A stretch of 34,770 bases of DNA from an uncultured Bacilli bacterium (GCA_944363775.1 CALVVE010000003.1:1-34770); one strand, 5' to 3'. Shown: positions 23,283 through 30,766, counted from the stretch's first letter. Notes: a model not told the origin generated them from the letters alone. Program-made: numbers and translations.

Positions 23283-23367
23283 TAAACTGTAAATAACTTT
23301 AATAAAATATCATGTTTTTATTATGTTATTTTATTGAAACAATTATTATATATTTGTCTTTTAATAA

Positions 23368-24306
23368 CTAAATTTTTTTATACCAAAATCCTATGGAATC
23401 TTCTGTTTTGAATCCGGCACTATTATAAACTTTTTTACGCCAATCATAAGAGTTAATATAAGCGTTTTCTATTTTCATATCTTTTAGTCTATTAATAACA
23501 CCATATAACATTTGTTTGGCAAATCCTTTTTGACGATATTTTTTTCTTGTACTTACCGGTTCTATGAATGCAGTACTAGTTTCTCTATCGACATAACAAA
23601 AGCAATATGAACATATATCTCCATCATCAGTTATAATCATACTTTCAAAACTATCTTTAAAGAATTGAGAATTTTTTCTTCCTTGATAGGATAGAGAACC
23701 TTCTTTTGGAGTTGAGGTTAAATCTCCATTATCATCTTCAGGATGAAAGCCATAATGACATGCAGTATATTTTTTACCATCTTCAATGTTTTCACCATAT
23801 ACTTGTTTGAATCCTTTTGGTAATTCAATTACATAATTAGTTTCTAATGGATGTTGTACATTATCAAAATCTCCAGCAACATCTCTTTTATATCCTCTTT
23901 TTAATAATTCTTCTTGTTGATTTTTTAAACTATCATGAGAAACAACTAAAAAGTTTATTTTTCCATCTTTTTCTTTTTTAAATAATGGTCTTAATTCTTT
24001 TTCACCTAAATCTAACATGATATTAAAAATATCTTCATAACCTTTTTTTATGCAAGTATTAAATGAGTCTCCATCCGGAACAACTATTCCAATTATATTA
24101 TTTGAATCATCTTCAAATAAATATGTGTAGTCTGAATTTCTATGTTTTCCTCTTTCATCGTGATATAAAACATCAATTCTATATATTAAATCATCAAATC
24201 TTTGAGGTAACCAAGATAACATATTTTTGTTTTCTTTATAATTATTTCGTAAAAAATCAATTACTTTATTGTAATCTTCAATTTTATTAAATTTCTTTAT
24301 TTTCAT
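23368..24306 (-). CDS. GNAT family N-acetyltransferase, probable tandem-domain
   Basis: Acetyl-CoA dependent transferase of unknown substrate, 312 aa. The C-terminal half is a clear GNAT: SYCFCYVDRETSTAFIEPVSTRKKYRQKGFAKQMLYGVINRLKDM, with the acetyl-CoA loop RQKGFAKQ, and NAYINSYDWRKKVYNSAGFKTEDSIGFWYKK as the final strand-helix-strand. The N-terminal half (KIEDYNKVIDFLRNNY ... YTYLFEDDSNNIIGIVVPDG ... VVSHDSLKNQQEELLKRGYK) looks like a degenerate second GNAT domain without a good CoA loop. The start is the ATG at 24306 with SD GGAAGTGA; a GTG nine bases upstream is disfavoured because it overlaps that SD. It could be an amino-group resistance or protein-modifying enzyme, but nothing here tells which. 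Confidence 0.85.
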   Translation of the reverse strand: MKIKKFNKIEDYNKVIDFLRNNYKENKNMLSWLPQRFDDLIYRIDVLYHDERGKHRNSDYTYLFEDDSNNIIGIVVPDGDSFNTCIKKGYEDIFNIMLDLGEKELRPLFKKEKDGKINFLVVSHDSLKNQQEELLKRGYKRDVAGDFDNVQHPLETNYVIELPKGFKQVYGENIEDGKKYTACHYGFHPEDDNGDLTSTPKEGSLSYQGRKNSQFFKDSFESMIITDDGDICSYCFCYVDRETSTAFIEPVSTRKKYRQKGFAKQMLYGVINRLKDMKIENAYINSYDWRKKVYNSAGFKTEDSIGFWYKKI

Positions 24307-24354
24307 AATAATCACTTCCTATACTAAATTTATAATAATTATTAATTTATTTGT

Positions 24355-25119
24355 TTATATTGTTTTGCTTTTATTTTCTAAATAATTTTTTATATAAACA
24401 AAACCATTATTCATTTTATCTTCGGTAGAAATATTTTCACTATATAGTTTTCTTAGCTTGTCCATGATTAAATTATTTCCATCATATAATTCATAAAAAC
24501 TATCATAACCACGTTCTATAAAAATATTTCCAAATATATTTGAAAAAGGTTTGTTATTTAATATTGGGTCAGTAACCATTTCACTATATTGCCAAGTTAT
24601 ATATGGTGAGTCATATTCTCTTCTTGATGTTTTAGGATGAATTTGTTTCCATTTGTGAAACCACATAAAATGTAGTGTTTCATGGGCTATTGTTTCAATT
24701 ACTTGGTTATTTTCTATGTTTATACCAAGAGAAAATGAAAAACTATCTAAATATCTTGGAAAAACTGGAATTAAACCAATTGTACATTCAATAGAATCAA
24801 TGTTAGGCCAATCAATATTAAAATAATCTGACAACATATTAAAATAAATATCATTATATTTTTTCCAAATATTATTATATCTCTTTATTTCATTCTTAAT
24901 TTTTTCATGATATTTATTATAATCATTTGTAACTACTTCTTCGATTTTATTATAAACATCTTCTTTAGATAAATCATTTTGTATTTTAGCAAGTTCTGGG
25001 AAATGTTCAATAGTATATTTATGAACATCTAAAGATTCATTATTATTATAATATGCCCATTTTATTAAACTAATATTTTCTTGCAGTGTCATTTTTCTAA
25101 ATTTAACTTTTGGTATCAT
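24355..25119 (-). CDS. Uncharacterised protein with HEXXH metallopeptidase motif
   Basis: 254 aa, no signal peptide or membrane segment. The site is ETIAHETLHFMWFHKW (His146, Glu147, His150), and the likely third ligand is Glu180 in WQYSEMVTDPIL, with Asp184 four residues on, a gluzincin-type ExxxD arrangement. It follows a hydrophobic strand SFSLGINI and conserved-looking CTIGLIPVFPRYLD. The N-terminal ~110 residues are helical and charged. I recognise only the zincin pattern, not a named family. It is the second HEXXH protein in this minus-strand block; the two share little sequence outside the motif. The SD is weak (TTGAAGTTGAT), so an internal start at Met10 cannot be excluded. It has an extended -10 box of its own. 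Confidence 0.75.
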   Translation of the reverse strand: MIPKVKFRKMTLQENISLIKWAYYNNNESLDVHKYTIEHFPELAKIQNDLSKEDVYNKIEEVVTNDYNKYHEKIKNEIKRYNNIWKKYNDIYFNMLSDYFNIDWPNIDSIECTIGLIPVFPRYLDSFSFSLGINIENNQVIETIAHETLHFMWFHKWKQIHPKTSRREYDSPYITWQYSEMVTDPILNNKPFSNIFGNIFIERGYDSFYELYDGNNLIMDKLRKLYSENISTEDKMNNGFVYIKNYLENKSKTI

Positions 25120-25141
25120 TTTATCAACTTCAATTACCTAT

Positions 25142-25150
25142 ATTATAACA
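25142..25150 (-). promoter_or_regulatory. Extended -10 promoter of the 254-aa HEXXH gene
   Basis: On the minus strand TGtTATAAT (25150 to 25142), 23 bases before the ATG at 25119. The -35 is weak. Confidence 0.65.
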
Positions 25151-25167
25151 TTGAATATAAAATTTTT

Positions 25168-26196
25168 TTAATCTATTTTAAAATTCAAGTAAACATAATT
25201 ATCCATATTATACTTTAAGTTTTTATCTATACACTTCTTAGAAATTAAACAAATATTAGAAATTCTTTTATTGTTTACAAGTGGATCAATATAACGAATC
25301 TTAGCTTTTTGTTTTACATAATAAACATTCTTAGGTAATTCATTAGAAGAATGAATTCTTTTTGCTTTTCGCCAAATATTAAATATTTTAGAATATTTAG
25401 AATTTTCAATTATTTTTATAATATCTTTTTCTTTCAAGTCATATAAATCATTTTTAGTAATTATATTTTCTTCATTTAATTCTTTAATAATATCAGCAAT
25501 TAACTGCATAGAATATCTCGTTTTATCATCACGATACATAATAGAAAGTTTACTAGTAAGTTGTACAAATTTACGAGCTATCTTTTTTGTTTTAAAAGAA
25601 AGTTCTGGGGTATTATCTTCATTTATATTTATTGTAATATCATTGTAAAATTCTTTTATATCATTTAAATCTAAAAGATTATGTACAAGTAAAGCATTTG
25701 ATAAAGAGTATTCAAGTCGATCAGCAGCTAATCTTGGTATATCATTATCAGCAATAGGATAAATGTGATAATTATCTATTTCAGATAATAAAATATTATC
25801 TTCTTTTAATAAAGACATAATTTCTTTAGAATTCTTTAATATATCGTGTGTTAAATCTTCTGTTGATTCTTGAGTAATATAATCACCATTTAAAAAGTCA
25901 ATACAATGTTTAAATACAGGTGTTGCAATATCGTGAAATAAACCGGCTAAAGTTTGCTTTTTATCATGAGTAAAATGCCAAATTATTAAAGCAACTGCAA
26001 TCGAATGGTCAAGACTTGAATAAAAATAATTATTATCAAATAAATCAGAGTATATAGTACCACATGTTACACTTATATATTGTTGTTTTAATAATTCTTT
26101 GGTATTAATGTATTTAATTAACCAATTTGGAAAGCTTGGTTCTAATACTTCAAAATATTTTAAAGTTTTTTTATTAATTTTATTTAAATAATTCAT
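25168..26196 (-). CDS. HD-domain phosphohydrolase
   Basis: A metal-dependent phosphohydrolase of the HD superfamily, 342 aa. The metal ligands are visible: SSLDHSIAVALIIWH (His64), TLAGLFHDIATPVFKH (His88, Asp89) and RLAADRLEYSLSNALL (Asp159), the order H...HD...D. Such spacing is found in nucleotide or deoxynucleotide phosphohydrolases and in (p)ppGpp-type enzymes; the substrate is not readable. The C-terminal ~80 residues are basic (WRKAKRIHSSNELPKN, VKQKAKIRYIDPLVNNKRIS). I start at the ATG at 26196, six bases after GAGG; the GTG at 26208 overlaps that SD. It overlaps the preceding gene (a deoxyribosyltransferase-like protein) by 17 bases, so the two are cotranscribed and coupled and likely act on linked nucleotide substrates. 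Confidence 0.88.
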   Translation of the reverse strand: MNYLNKINKKTLKYFEVLEPSFPNWLIKYINTKELLKQQYISVTCGTIYSDLFDNNYFYSSLDHSIAVALIIWHFTHDKKQTLAGLFHDIATPVFKHCIDFLNGDYITQESTEDLTHDILKNSKEIMSLLKEDNILLSEIDNYHIYPIADNDIPRLAADRLEYSLSNALLVHNLLDLNDIKEFYNDITININEDNTPELSFKTKKIARKFVQLTSKLSIMYRDDKTRYSMQLIADIIKELNEENIITKNDLYDLKEKDIIKIIENSKYSKIFNIWRKAKRIHSSNELPKNVYYVKQKAKIRYIDPLVNNKRISNICLISKKCIDKNLKYNMDNYVYLNFKID

Positions 26197-26596
26197 AATC
26201 TTCCTCACTATATAATTTAATCCATCCTAATTCTAAATAATTCGTTATTTCATCATAACAAAATAATTCTTTACTAGGTTTTTGTAATAAATAAATTTCT
26301 ATATTTTTATTATTATTTAAGTTTTGTATCAAAGCATAATTTAGTTCTGAAAAACAGTTTGCTCCAATATAACCTTTAATATTGTTTTTATCCCCATTTG
26401 CTAAAAATAGTATATCAGTATTATCTATAGATTTATAAAAATTACTATATAAATTAGATAATTCTTTTAATAAATTTTTTTTATTAATTTGCTTTGGATA
26501 ATCAATTACTTCAAAATTTTTATTAGTAAAATAATCTTTCCAATAATTTATTGTTTTTTGCATAGAACTACTTCCTGAAATAACTATTTTCTTCAT
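26180..26596 (-). CDS. Nucleoside 2-deoxyribosyltransferase-like protein
   Basis: 138 aa, one small Rossmann-like domain. The N-terminal strand KKIVISGSSSMQ, then DILFLANGDKNNIKGYIGANCFSELNYALIQN with Glu84 in the position of the catalytic nucleophile of the deoxyribosyltransferase family (pattern GT..E.GYA), and IEIYLLQKP with a C-terminal LGWIKLY. The canonical Gly-Thr before the Glu is replaced by Ala-Asn-Cys-Phe-Ser, so activity and substrate may differ from classical nucleoside transferases. DNA/nucleotide-modifying or NAD-glycohydrolase-like roles are also possible for such folds. SD GGTGATTAT and a -10 box precede the ATG at 26596. First gene of a two-gene operon with the HD phosphohydrolase. 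Confidence 0.72.
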   Translation of the reverse strand: MKKIVISGSSSMQKTINYWKDYFTNKNFEVIDYPKQINKKNLLKELSNLYSNFYKSIDNTDILFLANGDKNNIKGYIGANCFSELNYALIQNLNNNKNIEIYLLQKPSKELFCYDEITNYLELGWIKLYSEEDYELFK

Positions 26597-26611
26597 ATAA
26601 TCACCAAATTA

Positions 26612-26617
26612 ATTATA
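26612..26617 (-). promoter_or_regulatory. -10 box of the deoxyribosyltransferase-like/HD operon
   Basis: On the minus strand TATAAT (26617-26612), 15 bases before the ATG, with SD GGTGAT between: the compact arrangement seen elsewhere. Confidence 0.6.
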
Positions 26618-26649
26618 CTATAATTTATTTTTTATTAAAATATGTTTTC

Positions 26650-26716
26650 TTGTATAAATTACAAAAATAGTATATAATATTGATATTCTTGAGGAAAAAA
26701 ACTATTTATATATAAT
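26650..26716 (+). promoter_or_regulatory. Tandem promoters of the ZIP transporter gene
   Basis: P1: TTGTAT (26650-26655), 17 bp, TATAAT (26673-26678). P2: TTGAGG (26689-26694), 16 bp, TATAAT (26711-26716), 18 bases before the ATG. P2's site is close to the SD GGAAGGTGAT. Confidence 0.55.
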
Positions 26717-26734
26717 ATTTAGGAAGGTGATATA

Positions 26735-27499
26735 ATGGGGTTAGTTATTACGTTTGGTTTAGGGATATTTATTTTAATAGGGGCTATGCTTGTCTTTATC
26801 TTTAAAAATAGTACTAAATTGATTGAATTTTCAATTGGTATTGCTTTTAGTATTATGTCATTATTATTAATATTTGAAATAGTACCAGAAGCATATGAAT
26901 TATTAGGAGATAGTGTTAATAAAGCTTTAACTTATGGAATTTTAGTAATGGGTGTTATTATTGGTTTTGTTGTTTTAAAGATACTTGATATTTTTATTCC
27001 AGATCATGAACATAAAGAACATGATGATCATGAAGATAAAGAAGTTAAAAATAATTTATATCACATTGGTATAGTTGCTAGTATTGCTATTATTTTACAC
27101 AATATTATTGAAGGTATGGCTTTATATGGAGCAGTTACTAGTTCGGTTATTACAGGTATTTTAATGTGTTTAGGAGTAGGACTTCATAATATTCCTTTAG
27201 GAATGACTATTACTTCAACTATGTATCACTCTAAAAAAGATTTAAAAAGAACAATTTTATTACTAATTCCTGTTGTACTTTCAACTTTCTTTGGTGGATT
27301 ATTAATGTTTATATTTAGTAAAGAATTATTAAATAATTTAGTGCTTGGGGTACTTCTTAGTTTAACTAGTGGAATGTTAGTATATATTATTACATTAGAG
27401 TTATTTCCACATATTAAAGAAGCTCACAATAAAAAAAGTGCTTATATGGGATTTTTACTTGGAATTATTTTCTTTTGTGTAAGTATGTTTATTGGTTAA
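26735..27499 (+). CDS. ZIP family divalent metal transporter
   Basis: Imports zinc or related divalent metals across the cytoplasmic membrane. It is 254 aa with about eight membrane segments. The metal-path helices carry the ZIP signatures LHNIIEGMAL (His122, Asn123, Glu126) and GLHNIPLGM (His151, Asn152, then Pro-Leu where many members have Pro-Glu). The cytoplasmic loop ~90-103 is His/Asp/Glu-rich (DHEHKEHDDHEDKE), as in other ZIPs, and may sense metal. SD GGAAGGTGAT; ATG 26735. Two -10 boxes precede it. No metalloregulator gene or clear Zur box is in the window. The change of the second-helix Glu to Leu could alter metal choice. Confidence 0.92.
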   Translation: MGLVITFGLGIFILIGAMLVFIFKNSTKLIEFSIGIAFSIMSLLLIFEIVPEAYELLGDSVNKALTYGILVMGVIIGFVVLKILDIFIPDHEHKEHDDHEDKEVKNNLYHIGIVASIAIILHNIIEGMALYGAVTSSVITGILMCLGVGLHNIPLGMTITSTMYHSKKDLKRTILLLIPVVLSTFFGGLLMFIFSKELLNNLVLGVLLSLTSGMLVYIITLELFPHIKEAHNKKSAYMGFLLGIIFFCVSMFIG

Positions 27500-27574
27500 A
27501 AGTTTTAGCTAGTTATGTCGAAAGTAAGGATTTGTTATTAGAAAACTGATATATTTTAAGTAGAGGTGATTCTA

Positions 27575-27685
27575 ATGACTATCCAAGATCATATTGATAT
27601 AATTTTTAGTGATATGATTGAGAATGTTAGTTATTTAAAAGTAATTTCACATTTATGTGAAGATAATATTGAAAAAGTAAATTGA
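27575..27685 (+). CDS. Small ORF, 36 aa, uncharacterised
   Basis: A short frame with good translation signals: SD AGAGGTGATT, ATG at 27575, stop TGA at 27683-27685 inside the loop of an intrinsic terminator, the same arrangement as several real genes in this window. The product starts MTIQDHIDIIFSDM and ends DNIEKVN; it is acidic and helical (no membrane segment), with one Cys (Cys29). No relative is recognised. It could be a small regulatory protein, or the frame may be a leader. There is no convincing -10 box in the 75 bases after the ZIP gene, and no terminator of the ZIP gene is seen, so it may be carried on the ZIP transcript. Confidence 0.55.
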   Translation: MTIQDHIDIIFSDMIENVSYLKVISHLCEDNIEKVN

Positions 27686-27698
27686 CAAATTACTTTTT
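27672..27698 (+). terminator. Terminator of the small ORF, stop codon in loop
   Basis: A 9-bp stem AAAAAGTAA (27672-27680) with TTACTTTTT (27690-27698), 9-nt loop containing TGA (27683-27685), T-run continuing to 27702. Confidence 0.8.
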
Positions 27699-27710
27699 TT
27701 TTGAGAAAAT
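27682..27710 (+). promoter_or_regulatory. Candidate promoter of gpsB
   Basis: -35 TTGACA (27682-27687) lies in the loop of the preceding terminator and over the small ORF stop. A 17-bp spacer leads to TGaGAAAAT (extended -10, GAAAAT at 27705-27710). The -10 is poor, so confidence is modest. SD AAAGGAGG follows. Confidence 0.45.
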
Positions 27711-27742
27711 ATACATGTATTGGATAAAAAGGAGGCATTTGT

Positions 27743-28066
27743 ATGTATCAAGAAAGATTAATGTTATCACCAAAAGATATTTTGGAAAAAGAATTTAAAA
27801 TTGATACAAGAGGATATCGACCACAAGAAGTGGATAAATATTTAGATATCGTAATAAGAGATTACGAAGAAATGGGTGCAATTTTAAAGGAATTAGACAA
27901 TGATAAAAAAGAACTAATGGAAGAAAATATTTCTTTAAAGAAAGAACTTCGTGCTTTAAAAACTAAGTTAGAAGTATTAAGTGAAGCTAGTAGTAATGAT
28001 GGAACAAATGCTGACTTACTTAGAAGAGTATCTAATTTAGAGAAAATTATTTATGGTAAAGAATAA
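27743..28066 (+). CDS. gpsB: Cell-division/wall-growth adaptor GpsB
   Basis: A small DivIVA-like adaptor that moves between septum and side wall and binds penicillin-binding proteins. It is 107 aa. The N-terminal domain reads LSPKDILEKEFKIDTRGYRPQEVDKYLDIVIRDYEEMG, followed by a coiled coil (ILKELDNDKKELMEENISLKKELRALKTKLEVL) and the short C-terminal helical part (ADLLRRVSNLEKIIYGKE) typical of GpsB, which separates it from the longer DivIVA at 13844. SD AAAGGAGG, ATG 27743. RNase P RNA begins at its stop codon, the same neighbour as in B. subtilis. Confidence 0.95.
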   Translation: MYQERLMLSPKDILEKEFKIDTRGYRPQEVDKYLDIVIRDYEEMGAILKELDNDKKELMEENISLKKELRALKTKLEVLSEASSNDGTNADLLRRVSNLEKIIYGKE

Positions 28067-28421
28067 TATTTTGACAAACGCTGCATTCTTTGTAATGTAG
28101 AGGAAAGTCCATGCTCGCAAAGTCTGTGATGACTTTAGTGTTCATGTATAGGAAAAAAATAACCTATAGTAGCTTTTTAGCTAACGGCTCTGATGAACCT
28201 ACGTCTTAGGATATGGTTCTAGGTATAAAAGTGCCATAGTGACGATGCTTATTGAAAGATAAGAGTGGAACGCGGTAAACCCCACGAGCGAGAAACCCAA
28301 ATTTGGTAGGGGAACCTAAACAAAGAGAATTAAGAATTTTTGTTGGGATCAGAAATGATAGATAAATGTTTGTCGCCTAGTAATAGGAACAGAACATGGC
28401 TTATAAAATATTATTTTTTTT
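28064..28421 (+). ncRNA. rnpB: RNase P RNA (Bacillus-type)
   Basis: The catalytic RNA of RNase P, which matures the 5' ends of tRNAs. The conserved elements are GAGGAAAGTCCATGCTCGC (CR I, Bacillus-type wording), AACGCGGTAAACCCCACGAG, and AGAACATGGCTTATA near the 3' end. P1 is a 9-bp stem TAATATTTT (28064-28072) with AAAATATTA (28405-28413), followed by a T-run to 28421 that doubles as terminator. P1's 5' strand starts on the gpsB stop codon, so the RNA probably comes from the gpsB transcript or a promoter inside its 3' end; the poor TGgTAAAGA at 28054-28062 is one candidate. Confidence 0.95.
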
Positions 28422-28442
28422 GATTATTAAGGTGGTGAATAA

Positions 28443-28937
28443 ATGAAAGAAATTGGTGAACGTTTAAAAGAAACCCGAGAAAGTATTGGTGTTTCAATCG
28501 ATGAGGCTGCTGAAGATTTAAAGATGCGACCTAAACAGATTGAAAATTTAGAAGCTGGAAATGTAGAAGGTTTTAAGGATGTTTTTTATTTAAAATATTT
28601 TATTCGTGATTATGCAAAATATTTAGGATTAGATTATGAAGATATGGTTGATGAATTTAATGAATATTTATTTGATTATACTTCTAAAATATCAGTAAGT
28701 GATATAAAAAAAGCCAGAAAAAAATTAAATAAAAAAAATAAAAATAAAAAGCAACAAAAAAGAATTGTATCACCATATACGTTAGAAAGAAAAAAATCAT
28801 TTTTTATTTCACCTTTTGTTACATATGGAATAATTATTTTATTATTGCTAGTTATTGGATACTGTTTTATATCTTTAATTGGTAGTGATGATTTTATTCC
28901 AACAATAGATGATAAAGAAACGAATGTTATTAAGTAG
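28443..28937 (+). CDS. rodZ: RodZ-like helix-turn-helix membrane protein
   Basis: A cytoskeleton-associated membrane protein of the RodZ (YmfM) type, linked to cell shape or wall elongation. It is 164 aa. The N-terminal HTH covers ~1-70 (IGERLKETRESIGVSIDEAAEDLKMRPKQIENLEAGNVEGFKDVFYLKYFIRDYAKYLGLD). A very basic linker (KKARKKLNKKNKNKKQQKR) is followed by one membrane segment (YGIIILLLLVIGYCFISLI, about 127-146) and a short outer tail with no DUF4115-type domain. The gene sits directly before pgsA and 760 bases before recA, as in Bacillus (ymfM-pgsA-cinA-recA, cinA missing here). SD AAGGTGGTGAAT. Confidence in the family is good; the cell-shape role is inferred. Confidence 0.85.
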   Translation: MKEIGERLKETRESIGVSIDEAAEDLKMRPKQIENLEAGNVEGFKDVFYLKYFIRDYAKYLGLDYEDMVDEFNEYLFDYTSKISVSDIKKARKKLNKKNKNKKQQKRIVSPYTLERKKSFFISPFVTYGIIILLLLVIGYCFISLIGSDDFIPTIDDKETNVIK

Positions 28938-28945
28938 GAGGTTTT

Positions 28946-29551
28946 ATGAATTTACCTAATAAACTTACAATGTTAAGAATTTTTATGGCTTTTGTCATAA
29001 TTGTATTATTGTTATTTCCGTTTGATGCAGCGGGATTTGAATTTCCATTAATATTTGTTAATGAAGCAATGGTAATAAATGTTAAGTATTTAATTGCTGG
29101 GGTATTATTTATTTTAGCTTCACTTACAGATTTTCTTGATGGTTATATTGCACGTAAATATAATATGATAACTGATTTTGGAAAATTAATTGATGCTATT
29201 GCTGATAAAGTTTTAGTTAATTCTGTTTTAATTATTTTAAGTGCAACAGGATTTGTACATCCAATTATTACAGTTGTTATAATTGTTCGTGATAGTATTG
29301 TTAATTCAATTAAAATGCTTGCAGCTAGTAAAGGTGAAGTAGTTGCAGCTATAAAATCAGGAAAATGGAAAACTGCTTGTTTAATGGTTGGTATTACTTT
29401 AACTTTATTCTATAATTTACCATTTGAATTATGGAATTTAAAAGTTTCTGATTTCTTATTAGTTATTGCTGCAGTTTTATCAGTTTTAAGTGGAATTCAA
29501 TATTATTATATGAATAAACATTTAATATCAAGTAAAAATGAAAAAGAATAA
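28946..29551 (+). CDS. pgsA: CDP-diacylglycerol-glycerol-3-phosphate 3-phosphatidyltransferase
   Basis: Makes phosphatidylglycerophosphate from CDP-diacylglycerol, the committed step to phosphatidylglycerol and cardiolipin, in the cytoplasmic membrane. It is 201 aa with several membrane segments. The CDP-alcohol phosphotransferase motif D-x2-D-G-x2-A-R-x8-G-x3-D-x3-D is exact: Asp62, Asp65, Gly66, Ala69, Arg70, Gly79, Asp83, Asp87 (TDFLDGYIARKY ... DFGKLIDAIADK). The N-terminal NLPNKLTMLRI is typical. SD AGGAGG, 5 bases before the ATG. Eight bases separate it from rodZ, and it is cotranscribed with it. The terminator stem overlaps its stop codon. Confidence 0.97.
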   Translation: MNLPNKLTMLRIFMAFVIIVLLLFPFDAAGFEFPLIFVNEAMVINVKYLIAGVLFILASLTDFLDGYIARKYNMITDFGKLIDAIADKVLVNSVLIILSATGFVHPIITVVIIVRDSIVNSIKMLAASKGEVVAAIKSGKWKTACLMVGITLTLFYNLPFELWNLKVSDFLLVIAAVLSVLSGIQYYYMNKHLISSKNEKE

Positions 29552-29574
29552 TCAAGTAACTTGGTTATTTTTTT
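29547..29574 (+). terminator. Intrinsic terminator after pgsA
   Basis: A 10-bp stem AATAATCAAG (29547-29556) with CTTGGTTATT (29560-29569; one G-T), 3-nt loop, T-run to 29574. It overlaps the stop codon. Confidence 0.85.
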
Positions 29575-29638
29575 GTTAATTTTGTTTTATTTTATTTGTT
29601 TTTTGTTATACTATTTAAAGTGTGATTAAAAATATATA

Positions 29639-29706
29639 TTTACGTACAAATGTTCGTAAAAAGTATTGACAATCATAAAAATATAGTATACAATTAATTT
29701 GTACGT
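29639..29706 (+). promoter_or_regulatory. recA promoter with LexA-type operator and a second half-site
   Basis: Promoter: TTGACA (29666-29671), 17 bp, TACAAT (29689-29694). Just upstream is a near-palindrome (29639-29660) whose core, CGTACAAATGTTCG (29643-29656), differs from the Gram-positive LexA/DinR box CGAACN4GTTCG at one arm base (GTAC for GAAC). ACGTACAAAT (29642-29651) recurs in exact inverted form as ATTTGTACGT at 29697-29706, around the transcription start. A LexA-type repressor bound there would cover the promoter, so SOS control of recA is expected. Confidence 0.78.
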
Positions 29707-29719
29707 TAGGAGGGTTAAA

Positions 29720-30730
29720 ATGGCAAAAGCAAGTAATAAGCCAGATGATACTTTAAGTAAAGTTTTATTAGATATAGAAAAACAATTTGGAAAAGGTTCC
29801 GTAATGAAATTAGGGGATCATTCAAAAAGAGAAATAGATGTTATTTCAAGTGGGTCATTAATGTTAGATAAATCACTTGGAATAGGTGGTTATCCAAAGG
29901 GTAGAATTATTGAAATATATGGTCCTGAATCAAGTGGTAAAACAACTTTTGCATTACATGCGATTGCGGAAGCACAAAAAAGTGGTGGAAGAGCTGCATT
30001 TATTGATGCTGAACATGCTTTAGATCCACAATATGCGGCTAAGATTGGAGTTAATATTGATGACTTATTATTATCTCAACCTGATAATGGAGAACAAGCT
30101 TTAGAAATTTGTGAAGCTTTAGTTAGAAGTGGAGCTATAAGTATTATTGTTATTGACTCAGTAGCTGCTTTAGTACCACAAGCTGAAATTGAAGGTGAGA
30201 TGGGGGACTCACATGTGGGATTACAAGCTCGTTTAATGAGTCAAGCTTTACGTAAATTATCTGGTGTTATTAGTAAAACTAATACGATTGCTATATTTAT
30301 TAATCAATTAAGAGAAAAAGTTGGGGTTATGTTTGGAAATCCAGAAACTACTCCTGGTGGAAGAGCTTTAAAATTCTATTCTTCAGTTCGTTTAGAAATT
30401 AGAAAAGGTGAGCAACTTAAGTTAGGTACTGATGTAATTGGTAGTAAAGCCAATGTTAAAGTTGTTAAAAATAAGATGGCGCCACCATTTAAAAATTGTA
30501 GTTTAGATATTATGTATGGTGAAGGTATATCTAAGAATGGTGAAATTATTGACTTAGGTGTTGAAGCTGGTATACTTGAAAAAAGTGGCGCTTGGTATGC
30601 TTATAATGGTGAGAAGTTAGGTCAAGGAAAAGAAAATGTTAAAGAACTTCTTAAAAATAATGATGGTCTTAGAAAAGAATTAGAAGATAAAGTTAGAGAA
30701 TTCTATGGAATAAAAAATAATGAAAAATAA
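29720..30730 (+). CDS. recA: Recombinase RecA
   Basis: Forms ATP-dependent filaments on single-stranded DNA, catalyses strand exchange and triggers LexA self-cleavage. It is 336 aa. Walker A GPESSGKT (68-75), then [20 protein letters not shown], Walker [15 protein letters not shown], loop L1 [23 protein letters not shown] and loop L2 [31 protein letters not shown] are all present. The C-terminal tail is shorter than in E. coli and acidic. The start is the ATG at 29720 with SD TTAGGAGGG; an upstream in-frame TTG at 29699 would precede this SD and is dismissed. An SOS-type operator precedes it. recX is at 1692 and dinD at 11500. Confidence 0.98.
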   Translation: MAKASNKPDDTLSKVLLDIEKQFGKGSVMKLGDHSKREIDVISSGSLMLDKSLGIGGYPKGRIIEIYGPESSGKTTFALHAIAEAQKSGGRAAFIDAEHALDPQYAAKIGVNIDDLLLSQPDNGEQALEICEALVRSGAISIIVIDSVAALVPQAEIEGEMGDSHVGLQARLMSQALRKLSGVISKTNTIAIFINQLREKVGVMFGNPETTPGGRALKFYSSVRLEIRKGEQLKLGTDVIGSKANVKVVKNKMAPPFKNCSLDIMYGEGISKNGEIIDLGVEAGILEKSGAWYAYNGEKLGQGKENVKELLKNNDGLRKELEDKVREFYGIKNNEK

Positions 30731-30738
30731 GACAAATA

Positions 30739-30766
30739 AAAAAAGTACAAAATATTGTACTTTTTT
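30739..30766 (+). terminator. Intrinsic terminator after recA
   Basis: A 12-bp perfect stem AAAAAAGTACAA (30739-30750) with TTGTACTTTTTT (30755-30766), loop AATA. The T-run is part of the stem. The left A-run may let it stop minus-strand transcription from tRNA-Ser as well. Confidence 0.88.

Noticed and set aside
20320-26600. tRNA-Cys as integration site for the accessory block
   Set aside because: I found no second copy of the tRNA 3' end near 26.6 kb, no integrase gene, and the tRNA is followed by its own terminators.
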